Source of the DNA: Orychophragmus violaceus
Lineage: Eukaryota; Streptophyta; Magnoliopsida; Brassicales; Brassicaceae
Length of the DNA stretch: 64,000 bases
Reading direction: 5' to 3'
Assembly: GCA_030180135.1 (NCBI GenBank)
Contig: CM058230.1
Coordinates: 11,161,082-11,225,081, forward strand
Shown here piece by piece: positions 36,630-46,056 of the stretch. A model generated the notes under the pieces. It was not told the DNA's origin. It did no database searches and was given only the letters and a program-made list of their open reading frames with translations. Every line of letters begins with the position of its first letter. Position 1 is the first letter of the stretch. Position numbers and translations under genes: made by a program.

Positions 36630-37812
36630 TGATATACCATGAATTTTAGGGTTTTTAACCATGGTATATGTGTCATTTATCGAGTCTTTTACTATGTTTT
36701 AGAGTCTTTTCAGGTGTTTATTAGGTACAAGCACATTTGGAGCATATTTGGTGATTATGGCACTTTCTGGAGCTAATTAGAGTATTTGGCCGAGAGATAG
36801 ACTTCACTGTCAATATTCCAGAGCCGCAACGATCGTCACACTTATGGCATCGATCGTTGCACATGCGAGATGGGCCAAACGACGGTTTAATGAAGAATAA
36901 TGAAATTGCAGTTTTGCCCAGAAGTTTCTAATATTTGCAAAGTGACCCAATTCGTGTTTTAGGTTATAAATAGAGTTTTTAAGCCATTGTTTAGGCTACG
37001 CTTTTACAAGCTTTTATGACGATAAGTTTTACTCAGAGAGAGTTGAGGGGCTGATCCTGATCTCGAAAGAGACCTGATTTCGAACCCCAGTTCTTATTTG
37101 ATTATATGATATTTGGTTTTCTACTTATGATATCTTCTGTCTCGATGAACATGTCTGAGTAGTTTACCTGTTAGGTTAAAGGATTCTCGTCAGGGATTTC
37201 ATGGAACTATAGTTTAATTAATCTGTAGAGATTCATATCTGCTAGTTCTTTATCTAAGTTGTTCTTAATGCTTAATCTGAAGTAGCTAATCAGAATTATG
37301 ATGTTAGGTTGATTAATGCAGCGGAAGTTGGTTAATTTAGCTAGAAAGAACCTAGATAAGCAATTAAACTTCTCGCAAACGAAAGTTTGGTTTAGGTTAA
37401 TTGTGAACATATCAAACTTGGAATTAAAGCTGGTTTAATCTGTTAGTTCTCGCAAACGAAAGTTTGGTTTGCTTCACTTAGACTTAGAGAATTATCGCAA
37501 AGGAATTTGGTTAGTTCTATATCCGTGTTTGAGTTCTAGAACAATTATTGATTAGATCCTGATTGATTGATTACTTGCGTTCCTGATTTCCTGAGAACTC
37601 CTGAAACCTAACGCTTCGCCTTCTTGCTTACAAACTCACTTGATTTACTTGCTATTTCGTTTACTGTTTTCACACCTGCTTCGCTTAATTTAATCTGAAC
37701 TACTAATAATCTATTGTGTGACTGAGAGTCCTCGTGGGATTCGATACCTTATATACTACGACTGCATTAACTGTGCACTTGCAGTAGAATAGGGATAAAA
37801 CTACACCTATCA
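36630..37812 (+). mobile_element. Athila 5' LTR
   Basis: TGATATACCAT to CACCTATCA, 1183 bp. It begins with the dyad ACCATG...CATGGTATA. A TATAAATAG promoter box lies near 36965. One palindrome pair lies at offset 196. Confidence 0.95.
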
Positions 37813-37818
37813 AGTTTT

Positions 37819-37836
37819 TGGCGCCGTTGCCGGGGA
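37819..37836 (+). promoter_or_regulatory. Athila primer-binding site
   Basis: TGGCGCCGTTGCCGGGGA six bases after the LTR; this is the form known from Athila elements. Confidence 0.92.
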
Positions 37837-37995
37837 CTCTTTGAGTTCGCAGATAGATTCAGTACTAGGATTTAGACTAAGCATTTCTTTTTAATTTTCT
37901 TGTTTACTCACGTTTTTGATTTTTGGGATTGCAGGGATTCGCATCGCATCGATCGTTGCCTACCTTGCACCGATCGACACAAGGCGAGAACAGCG

Positions 37996-39351
37996 ATGCC
38001 AAGATCTGAGACGTTCAATAGGTTTCACTCTATGGAACCTGTGATTCTGATTCGCGGTGAAAACGGCGTTTTACGAGACCAAGAGGGTCACATATGCAAC
38101 ACAAAAGGTCAGAAACTAGATGGGGAGGGAAACCCCATCTTGCCAGATTACTATGTATTGGTTGGGCAGGTAGCTGAGATGAGAAATAAGATAGATGACA
38201 TCCACGACGTCCTACTGAGGGAGAGACAGTTCCGAGCTGATGCAGAAACTGAAGGACTTACAAAGGTAAAATATATGGCTGGAGCTGATTATTATGGACA
38301 CACATTTGGACGTCAGCAGAGACAAAGGTCTAGGCATGCTCAAGGATCAAGAGATTATGATTATACATCCTGTCTAGCATCTCCTGTACCTGCACAGACG
38401 AGCAAATTAGAGATCATGATGGAGCAGTCCCTTGCAGAACAACAACAAACCACATCGTCTTTCAACTCGAAGCTTGAGAGCTTGTATACTAATCTGAATG
38501 AGAAATTTGAGTCCTTGAACACTCATATGAAGTTGCTAGATACACATATGGATCAGATTTCAAGTTCTGCCACAAGGAAGGATACTCAGGAAGCCCATGT
38601 CGTTGACATTCCTATTCAGGTTGACCACAGGATGGATCATGGACCACATCTAGCAGTTAAGGCTATGGGATTTGTGGAAAACAGAAGGGAGTCTGATATT
38701 GAATTCCCTGAGTTTGAGAGCTTCGACGGACCCGACTCAACAGAGATTGACATGGATCTTTTGGCTTGGATGGTTCAGACTGATACTGGACCAAGTCAAG
38801 AGGAGAAATTTGAGTTTGAGATTGCTGGATTAGACCGGGAAGCTGATGGACCCGAGACTGTAGTTGAAACTCGAGCTAAGACATCGGTGTCGATCGTTGC
38901 ACCATACGCACCGTTCGTTGCACCCCGTAAAGAGCCAGTTTCACTTATACCTCATGGAGTTGCTAAGGAAAGGATCTACAAACCTCCAATACCATTCCCA
39001 AAAGCTCTTGTAAGGTCTAAAGATGTTGTTCAGAGCACAGTAGTGGTTGACAAGAAGATGGTGGTTCCACATGAGTCTACTCTAACATCTTCAGAACCTA
39101 AGGTTACTCATAAGCAGAAGGCTCCGAACATCAAATCTCTGCCAAAGGTAAAGCATAAATCCTCTAAGTTTAAACCTCATGACTCGACTGTTTTGAATGC
39201 AGGAAAAAGCTTTAAAACACCCAAGTATCGATCCCACCCTACATTCCTTCCTACGTTCCTTGGACGACATCATGCTGCTACTGCTTACACACCACCATGG
39301 ATGATAAGGCAATCACAGAGACACTCAAAGTCTTTGTTGAAACCTCCATGA
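37996..39351 (+). CDS. Athila-element ORF1, gag-derived protein, 451 aa
   Basis: The first ATG in frame is at 37996; the frame is open upstream to 37900 but only from a TTG. The N-terminus reads MPRSETFNRFHSMEPVILI. Residues about 80-130 are charged and likely helical. Residues about 150-190 form a heptad-rich segment (SKLESLYTNLNEKFESLNTH) suitable for coiled-coil pairing. An acidic stretch follows, then VAPRKEPVSLIPHG and YKPPIPFPKAL. That last motif normally lies just before the protease in Athila polyproteins. The C-terminal 100 residues are basic. No zinc knuckle is visible. It is best read as gag-related sequence fused to the gag-protease linker after loss of pol. It could be packaged or regulatory; function unknown. 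One palindrome pair lies within the coding sequence, kept in frame by its 21-bp period. Confidence 0.65.
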   Translation: MPRSETFNRFHSMEPVILIRGENGVLRDQEGHICNTKGQKLDGEGNPILPDYYVLVGQVAEMRNKIDDIHDVLLRERQFRADAETEGLTKVKYMAGADYYGHTFGRQQRQRSRHAQGSRDYDYTSCLASPVPAQTSKLEIMMEQSLAEQQQTTSSFNSKLESLYTNLNEKFESLNTHMKLLDTHMDQISSSATRKDTQEAHVVDIPIQVDHRMDHGPHLAVKAMGFVENRRESDIEFPEFESFDGPDSTEIDMDLLAWMVQTDTGPSQEEKFEFEIAGLDREADGPETVVETRAKTSVSIVAPYAPFVAPRKEPVSLIPHGVAKERIYKPPIPFPKALVRSKDVVQSTVVVDKKMVVPHESTLTSSEPKVTHKQKAPNIKSLPKVKHKSSKFKPHDSTVLNAGKSFKTPKYRSHPTFLPTFLGRHHAATAYTPPWMIRQSQRHSKSLLKPP

Positions 39352-39399
39352 GTCTGACCTCTTTCCAAAAGTCAAGCTAATGACTTAAAACAAGCGCTG

Positions 39400-39417
39400 A
39401 GTGGGAGGCAACCCACT
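39400..39417 (+). other. Hairpin with Athila-typical GGGAGGCAACCC
   Basis: AGTGGG, loop AGGCAA, CCCACT. A GGGAGGCAACCC hairpin after the gag-pol region is a familiar Athila signature; role unknown. Confidence 0.7.
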
Positions 39418-39669
39418 GTTAGGTTTATTTGTTTTTCCTTTTTCATTTTTGGTGTTTTTCTTAGGATTTCACGTTTTTATTTGTTTTTGCTAGTTTTTAG
39501 ATACAGAACACAAGTCTGGAGATGTGTGACGATCGTTGCCTACATGTGCAACGGTCGTTGCAATTGGTTTAAATCGAAAATTAAGGTATGTCGAGTTAAA
39601 CCAGAATCGATCTGGTTCAACCAGCATCGATCGTTGCTGCTATGCAACGATCGTTGCACCCACGACCAA

Positions 39670-40215
39670 GGTAAGTTGCCTTAAACCCTTTTTCTTCTCT
39701 TTCTCTTCTCCATTTACTCGCCGCCGATACACCGAGAACCTCATACCTGAAAACTATCATTTCTTCATCGATTTCCTTGTTTCCAAGCGCTATTCTCTTA
39801 TTTTAACACTCTCAATCTATTTCTCCAACCCATTTCTCACGAATTCAAGGTAATGTACTTCTATTTGATGATTTTCGGATCCAACTATTAGGGTTTTAGA
39901 AATTTGGAATTTTGGATTGAAATTGATGAATGCATGCTGAAATGAATATGATTTAGGTTGCTTAGTGATGGATTGTTGTCGATTTTGTGGATGATAGCAC
40001 ATATTTAGAACGATTTTGTTGAATGATGATTGCGGCCAGAATCGCCTAGCACCGATCGTTGCACTTATGCAACGGTCGTTACTCTGCGATTCTGGGTAAA
40101 TGTTCGATTATACGAAATCACCTTGCAACGATCGCTGCCTTAGTGCAACGGTCGTTGCACGAAGATTTCACAAAGAGTTTGCCGTGACTGATTTGTTTAA
40201 GTTTCTGTTTTGCAG
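39670..40215 (+). promoter_or_regulatory. Leader with probable intron upstream of ORF2
   Basis: A CT-rich, 5'-UTR-like stretch (39680-39848) ends in CAAG|GTAATG (donor at 39850). TTTCTGTTTTGCAG ends at 40215, directly before the ORF2 ATG. Splicing would remove about 366 bp including two palindrome pairs. This suggests ORF2 is expressed from a spliced or internally started mRNA; inference only. Confidence 0.5.
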
Positions 40216-41742
40216 ATGGCAACTCAGAATCAACCCCGCAAGCGCAGAGCAACAGCCGCAAGCGCCTCACGACAATACATTCCACCACCAGAATGGCTGC
40301 ACAGAGATTCTGATCCTCCAGAGCCATATCAGTTGGTTCATGCAACCATTGGAGCACCATGGCCAAGGGCAGAGAACCTGCGGATTCGGACTGATCGCAA
40401 CTGGGGCATGGCTATTAAGAAGCTGCTCACTACGACTGATTTCACAGAGAGGCCGCTACACGAGTACTGGGACGAGTACGATACATTGCTGTATAACGGT
40501 TGGTGTGGCATGGAGCTATCGCCAACCAAGTTTGCGGATTACTTGACCTGTCATGGTCTCGGCATAGACAAGCAGGTTATGGAGCTGTGCAGAGGCATTG
40601 GTCTGGGGACAATGCCAATGCAGCCTTACGATCTATACCCGGAGCTGGTGAGACAGTTTCTTGCCACATGCAGAGTGGTCTACCCGAACCCGGACAGCAG
40701 GAATGCTCAGGGAGGCACTTTTACTTTCATGTGTCTTGGCGCCAGGTATCGAGTACCCCTTCTCGATATCTGTAGGATTTATGGGTTTAGCACTGAGCAG
40801 CCACACACCGACATGTCCCTTCCATGGGAACCAACAGAGGCTCGGCAGTTCTGGGAGTACATTGGTGGCGGACGGTATCACTCACGGACTACACCTGTGA
40901 TTCAGGTTAGGCATCCGGCTCTCAGGTATGTCTTGCGTATCTTGGGACGCACTCTATTGTGCAAGCATGAGGCCAACAAGATGCGCAAGAATGAGTTGGA
41001 GATGCTATTCAGAGGACTGAGGGAGCAGTTCAGGGGTACCGATGTGAGAGACCCAGCTGGGAAAGTCAACCTGGGAGCTGTATTTGCTCATCATCTTTGC
41101 GAGCTGCAGAAGAAGCCATATGACGGCGTGCGCAAAGAGACAGTAGGGAGTCTTCTTACTCCTATTTTCAGACACTGCAGGATCCCTATGGAGGATACAG
41201 AGTGCGTTACTGAGAGAGAGTTCCTGGATCTCAGTCACTTGCAGAGTGCTAGGTGGCTGAAGGAGGGGCGAGTGTGGGTTTACTTCGACCCTGAGGATAC
41301 ACAGTATGGTATTGATCTTCCTGCTGCTAGGTTGACTCAGATTGATACGATTGATGATTTGAGTTTCCGCCCTCCTGCCAGAGCTCGACGCGCAGTGCCT
41401 ACTATGGCTCATCCGCTGGGAGAGCCTTCTACGAGAGCTTCATCTTCCTCTACACCTGCGCCTGCTGCTGATATCGGCCCTTATCCTGAGATTACAGTGC
41501 CCTACGGTGATATGTCTGAGGCTGAGTGGAGAGAGCGTAGTGATGGGATATGGAAGACCGTCAGGGAGTGGATGCGTGGCTGCACTTGCAGGAGACAGCC
41601 ACAGGTTCACCAGCCCGTCCCAGGACCTTCTCGACGCAGACGACGATCTCCGACTCCTACTTCCTCGAGTGGTACTGATCGCATAGCTGAGGCAGCCGAT
41701 GACGCTGAGCTATATGGTGGGATAGATGATGTGAGCGAGTGA
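40216..41742 (+). CDS. Athila-element ORF2 (ATHILA ORF-1 family, PF03078 type), 508 aa
   Basis: ATG at 40216 directly follows a good 3' splice site. The protein begins MATQNQPRKRRATA, a basic run that could be a nuclear signal. Conserved-looking blocks: YIPPPEWLHRDSDPPEPYQ, LHEYWDEYDTLLYNGW, LSPTKFADYLTCHGLG, then GTFTFMCLGARYRVPLLDI and CRIYGFSTEQP. The last two resemble the 'F.L...Y.L.L.....IYGF' core of the ATHILA ORF-1 family and, more distantly, plant mobile-domain proteins. Residues about 250-390 continue with HPALRYVLRILGRTL and LGAVFAHHLCELQKK. The C-terminus is Ser/Pro-rich with an RRRRRSPTPTSSS tract and an acidic end. It is not an envelope: no signal peptide or membrane helix. The frame is fully intact, which suggests recent function. 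No enzymatic motif. It is a candidate partner for the palindromes, by inference. Confidence 0.75.
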   Translation: MATQNQPRKRRATAASASRQYIPPPEWLHRDSDPPEPYQLVHATIGAPWPRAENLRIRTDRNWGMAIKKLLTTTDFTERPLHEYWDEYDTLLYNGWCGMELSPTKFADYLTCHGLGIDKQVMELCRGIGLGTMPMQPYDLYPELVRQFLATCRVVYPNPDSRNAQGGTFTFMCLGARYRVPLLDICRIYGFSTEQPHTDMSLPWEPTEARQFWEYIGGGRYHSRTTPVIQVRHPALRYVLRILGRTLLCKHEANKMRKNELEMLFRGLREQFRGTDVRDPAGKVNLGAVFAHHLCELQKKPYDGVRKETVGSLLTPIFRHCRIPMEDTECVTEREFLDLSHLQSARWLKEGRVWVYFDPEDTQYGIDLPAARLTQIDTIDDLSFRPPARARRAVPTMAHPLGEPSTRASSSSTPAPAADIGPYPEITVPYGDMSEAEWRERSDGIWKTVREWMRGCTCRRQPQVHQPVPGPSRRRRRSPTPTSSSGTDRIAEAADDAELYGGIDDVSE

Positions 41743-42171
41743 GATTGATCTCCATTTTCAGACATTCAGTTATGTACTCTTTTTATCTTTTTCTTATTTT
41801 TCTTTGCACTTTTTCCTTTTGATTTTTAGGATGGCGTTGTTTTTGGATGATATGCTTGATTTGCTACATTATTTGCTTCGATTTTACTCTGTTTTCAGTG
41901 TTTTCAGCTTGCAGGATTCGAAATTTGATAGATTCCAACGGACTAACCTGCTAACCTGCTGACTGATCTGATATACGCATTGCAGCGATCGTTGCAATCA
42001 TGAGCAACGATCGACACCCAACGAAAATCGCCTAGCAACGGTCGATGCACTATGTGTAACGATCGGTGCTTGAGCGACAAAGGTAAAATACGACAGAACT
42101 CAAACAACCATTAACAATTTTTATTTCTTTTTACCGATCCTTCGCTTGACACTATTGGGGACAGTGTGTCT

Positions 42172-43107
42172 TAAGTGTGGGGGAGGTGCTACTGACATCT
42201 CTCTTTCTGTTTTCTTAAGAGTCAGACCATTTTTCAAAATTTTTGTTTTATTGAGTCAAAATTGTTTAAGTAAGAAACTATGATTTTCTGAGAAGATTTA
42301 CAAGACTTGCAGGAACTTAAGTAACCATTGGGATGAAGTTGCAGGATTTATCTCTGACTATTAGAAAACCCAGACACAGATCAACCTACTGGGAACACCC
42401 ATATCACTTCAGGTATCAGAGGATCCTTTTACTGACTTCACCTTAATACTGACTTAGATTTCTCACCTAAGGGCTTGGTATACTTTGTGTCGGATTCCCT
42501 TGTTAGTTCTGACACAACCTGTCAACCTATCCTATTTAGTTCCCTTCTCCCCTTCTAAAAAAAAAGAAAAGATAATAAACTGAGGATGAGTTAGTAACTC
42601 GGAAGTGGTCACAGGAGTGGTAGAGACCCCTATTATCTCCTGTGCGATCCATGGAATGTGTCCAAAGTACACCCCATAACGGGAAGAACACTGATTAAAA
42701 AAAAAATGATACCCAATGTGGGAAAAATCAGTTGTTAAGGAAGGGAAAGAGAAGAAAGTGACTAGAGAAAGATAGTATGGTGGTCTAGAGCTGATAAGGT
42801 AAGAATCCATGTGCCCTTTGATCGATACTCCTTAGGTGAGACCGCATTTAAATACTTGCAGAAGTCAGTAGGGAGAATTTGAATGCTTGAATGTGATTGT
42901 GGAATTTACTTAGGACAGTTGCTAAGTGTGGGGGAAGTATATGTTGGTCTTGATATCCTGTGATTGATTCTTTCAGTGGTTTACTAAGGGGAATCTGAGT
43001 ATTGTAGCTTCTAGGATGAAAAGAGTTTCTGAAAGTTTTCAAACCTCTTGACTACATTTAGTTCTTTGTTTTGCTTGAGGACAAGCAAAGGCTAAGTGTG
43101 GGGGAGT
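42172..43107 (+). repeat. Three polypurine-tract-like copies of TAAGTGTGGGGGA
   Basis: Copies at 42172-42186, 42923-42937 and 43093-43107. The third abuts the 3' LTR and is the functional tract; the others may be additional priming sites or duplications. Confidence 0.8.
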
Positions 43108-44290
43108 TGATATACCATGGATTTTAGGGTTTTTAACCATGGTATATGTGTCATTTATCGAGTCTTTTACTATGTTTTAGAGTCTTTTCAGGTGTTTATT
43201 AGGTACAAGCACATTTGGAGCATATTTGGTGATTATGGCACTTTCTGGAGCTAATTAGAGTATTTGGCCGAGAGATAGACTTCACTGTCAATATTCCAGA
43301 GCCGCAACGATCGTCACACTTATGGCATCGATCGTTGCACATGCGAGATGGGCCAAACGACGGTTTAATGAAAAATAATGAAATTGCAGTTTTGCCCAGA
43401 AGTTTCTAATATTTGCAAAGTGACCCAATTCGTGTTTTAGGTTATAAATAGAGTTTTTAAGCCATTGTTTAGGCTACGCTTTTACAAGCTTTTCTGACGA
43501 TAACTTTTACTCAGAGAGAGTTGAGGGGCTGATCCTGATCTCGAAAGAGACCTGATTTCGAACCCCAGTTCTTATTTGATTATATGATATTTGGTTTTCT
43601 ACTTATGATATCTTCTGTCCCGATGAACATGTCTGAGTAGTTTACCTGTTAGGTTAACGGATTCTCGTCATGGATTTCATGGAACTATAGTTTAATTAAT
43701 CTGTAGAGATTCATATCTGCTAGTTCTTTATCTAAGTTGTTCTTAATGCTTAATCTGAAGTAGCTAATCAGAATTATGATGTTAGGTTGATTAATGCAGC
43801 GGAATTTGGTTAATTTAGCTAGAAAGAACCTAGATAAGCAATTAAACTTCTCGCAAACGAAAGTTTGGTTTAGGTTAATTGTGAACATATCAAACTTGGA
43901 ATTAAAGCTGGTTTAATCTGTTAGTTCTCGCAAACGAAAGTTTGGTTTGCTGCACTTAGACTTAGAGAATTATCGCAAAGGAATTTGGTTAGTTCTATAT
44001 CCGTGTTTGAGTTCTAGAACAGTTATTGATTAGATCCTGATTGATTGATTACTTGCGTTCCTGATTTCCTGAGAACTCCTGAAACCTAACGCTTCGCCTT
44101 CTTGCTTAGAAACTCACTTGATTTACTTGCTATTTCGTTTACTATTTTCACACCTGCTTCGCTTAATTTAATCTGAACTACTAATAATCTATTGTGTGAC
44201 TGAGAGTCCTCGTGGGATTCGATACCTTATATACTACGATTGCATTAACTGTGCACTTGCAGTAGAATAGGGATAAAACTACACCTATCA
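43108..44290 (+). mobile_element. Athila 3' LTR
   Basis: Same length as the 5' LTR (1183 bp), about 13 substitutions and no indels by eye. It ends CACCTATCA and is followed by the target copy CCAAG. Confidence 0.95.
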
Positions 44291-46056
44291 CCAAGCTTCG
44301 ATGAACCAAGTCCAAGTCCACACATTTTTATTTTTGATTTTTAATCACTAATTACTCCTTAATGATCTAAAAATTATAACTTAATCCAGAGATCAAATAT
44401 TTCTAATTCCTTTTGACCATAGCTCATTTATATTTTAATAATGATGTGGTCAAAATTTCATTATTTTGGATCACTTTAGAGGCTTTCCGTCTTTTTCTTG
44501 GTTTTGTAGGTTTCCCTTCCCGACAGTCCATAAAACTTTTTAAAAATCTGATTTCAGCGCTATCCGTTTTCTAAGTAATTTTTTAAAATAAACAGAATAT
44601 TACTTGGCCCGTCTTAGCTTTCCGACTCTATTTTGGTAAAATAACCAAAATACCCTTGAAGTTCCAAAATTGCAGAAATGCCCTATGTTGACTTGTAAGC
44701 TGCCCGTTGTCGATGTCTTGAGACAGGGTATTACAGCAGTGGTTTCTTCCGGAGGATGTCGGTTCTTCTTGGGGTTGTACTTGTCTGAAGCGGTTGCTTT
44801 TTTAAACGGATCGAAGTCAGGTAGTTACGAGCGGCGACGAGCTGTGTGTCGGCGAGGCTTTGTTAGGGTTATGGGTGTTGAGGGTTTGAGGGTCGGCGCC
44901 CATTTTGGGTCCGATAAAGTGGTTGTGGGACACGCTCCAAGTGTGGTTGGTGGTGCGGAAGCTCCATAGTGGTGGATCCGTAACGGTTGTGGACTAACCA
45001 AAGATTAGGGAAATTAGGCTAGGTGGATGGCTGATGCAGTCCATCAGAGTTGAGGAGCCTTCAGGTTTCATTGTCTTTTCCCACCCTTATTCTCTTCCTC
45101 TTTTGCTTCTTTACCATTTTTCTTAGTCTAGTCTAATTTGTGCATGCCAAAATTTTGTCCGGAATATTCAATGTGTGTACTTACCGATCAACTCTTTCAT
45201 ACTCGCACAATTCAAATACCATTAGAAAAGTAAGTCCTTTTAATTACTAATAGTAGGGTTTTCATACATAAGAGAAATTCATTATAGTAAGTTATATATA
45301 TATATATATATATTAACAAAGAAAGATGTTTAAAAAATAAGTCGGACCAGAAAAAAAAAGAACACACACTACAAGAAATATGAGTATTAATAGCAGTTCG
45401 TTGTAGCACGAATTCAGTAACTGTTACGAAATGTGACAAAATCGGATGGTGACTCTATGGTAGCATTAAATTAGTGCTAAGCTAGATTTTCAATACACGG
45501 AAACAAAAAAAACTACCGTAGCTGAAAATTTGTTTTGGAGGGAAGATTTAGCCAAAATTCATGCTTTTCCGCCATTCTCACTCTTGATAACCAAAAACAT
45601 AGCTCTACTTTCACCTCCAAATCGATTTCCGGTCACCATATTAACCCATCTTCGCCGTGAATTCCATCTGAAATCGTCGGTAAACGAAGCTCGAAAAGAA
45701 ATCAGCTCTCCTCCTGCCTGAGTTTTCTTCATCTCCATCGCTCTTGTTAGGCTGCAAAATTGAACCAAAAAACAAGGTAAGGTAATCCATTTTTTATTTA
45801 TTTTTGAACTTTAGTTTTGATTCGTCATCGACTGTGTCTTTGATTTCTCCAACTACTTCAATTACCTTTCATTGTACCAAAATCCGAAGCCCTATAGATA
45901 TCTTCGAGGACCTAACAGGAAGATAAGCAAGAGAATAACCTTCCTTTACAATCTTCAAGTTTGGTGTTAATGTGAATGTGAATGTGTTTGTTTGGTGTTT
46001 GAGTTATTTTATTGCTTTGTTTTGTAATGATTGTAGGTAAGAAGTAAGAACATATA

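Larger units (their letters stand above)
36826..43338. repeat. Ten pairs of a 14-bp palindrome, consensus GCAACGATCGTTGC
   Basis: Pairs (starts of the two 14-mers): 36826/36847 (5' LTR), 37946/37967 (leader before ORF1), 38887/38908 (inside ORF1), 39526/39548, 39624/39644, 40049/40069, 40125/40145 (between the ORFs), 41982/42004, 42035/42056 (after ORF2), 43304/43325 (3' LTR). Start-to-start distance is 20, 21 or 22 bp in all. 39644 is a perfect palindrome; most others differ at one to three positions. Spacers of 6-8 bp vary more, though ACTTATG-like sequence recurs. In ORF1 the pair encodes VSIVAP and PFVAP. See findings for interpretation. Confidence 0.92.
36630..44290 (+). mobile_element. 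Athila-derived non-autonomous Ty3/gypsy element
   Basis: Complete 7661-bp insertion with two 1183-bp LTRs, target copies CCAAG (36625-36629 and 44291-44295), Athila-type primer site, two long ORFs and a polypurine tract. There is no protease, reverse transcriptase, RNase H or integrase. The LTRs differ at about 13 positions (1.1%), so the insertion is young. The ORFs are intact. The family could move only with enzymes from an autonomous Athila. Ten pairs of a 14-bp palindrome are spread through it (see separate entry). Confidence 0.93.
33371..44735. mobile_element. Long gypsy-type LTR (probably solo), interrupted by Athila element
   Basis: Starts TGTAACGCCCC at 33371 and ends GGGTATTACA at 44735, flanked by GCGGT and GCAGT (4 of 5). 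Without the Athila insert (36630-44290 plus one CCAAG copy) it is about 3.7 kb. It has no primer site, polypurine tract or coding sequence, so a solo LTR is likely. TGTAACRCCC...GGYRTTACA ends and 3-4-kb length fit Tekay/Del-type chromovirus LTRs. Relative of 3340-4191. Confidence 0.75.
32990..45160 (+). mobile_element. Retroposon-like sequence split by nested LTR elements
   Basis: Left part 32990-33370 and right part 44736-45160 have the same G/T-rich, GC-elevated character and join across the LTR insertion at a near-perfect 5-bp target copy (GCGGT/GCAGT). This is therefore one older unit, like the retroposon at 9395. The outer limits are approximate, and I see no poly(A) or target duplication. 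Confidence 0.5.

Noticed and set aside
37900..37995. Upstream extension of Athila ORF1
   Set aside because: It would start at TTG; the first ATG is at 37996 and the extension is mainly the palindrome pair.
40100..40546. 148-codon ORF over the ORF2 start
   Set aside because: Different frame from the conserved ORF2 and without a recognisable domain.
40216..41742. Envelope-like gene
   Set aside because: No signal peptide, membrane helix or glycosylation-rich ectodomain; the sequence fits the ATHILA ORF-1 family.
36826..43338. Regular short palindromic repeats taken as a CRISPR array
   Set aside because: The copies are scattered over 6.5 kb in pairs, within a plant LTR retrotransposon, with no constant unit length and no cas genes.
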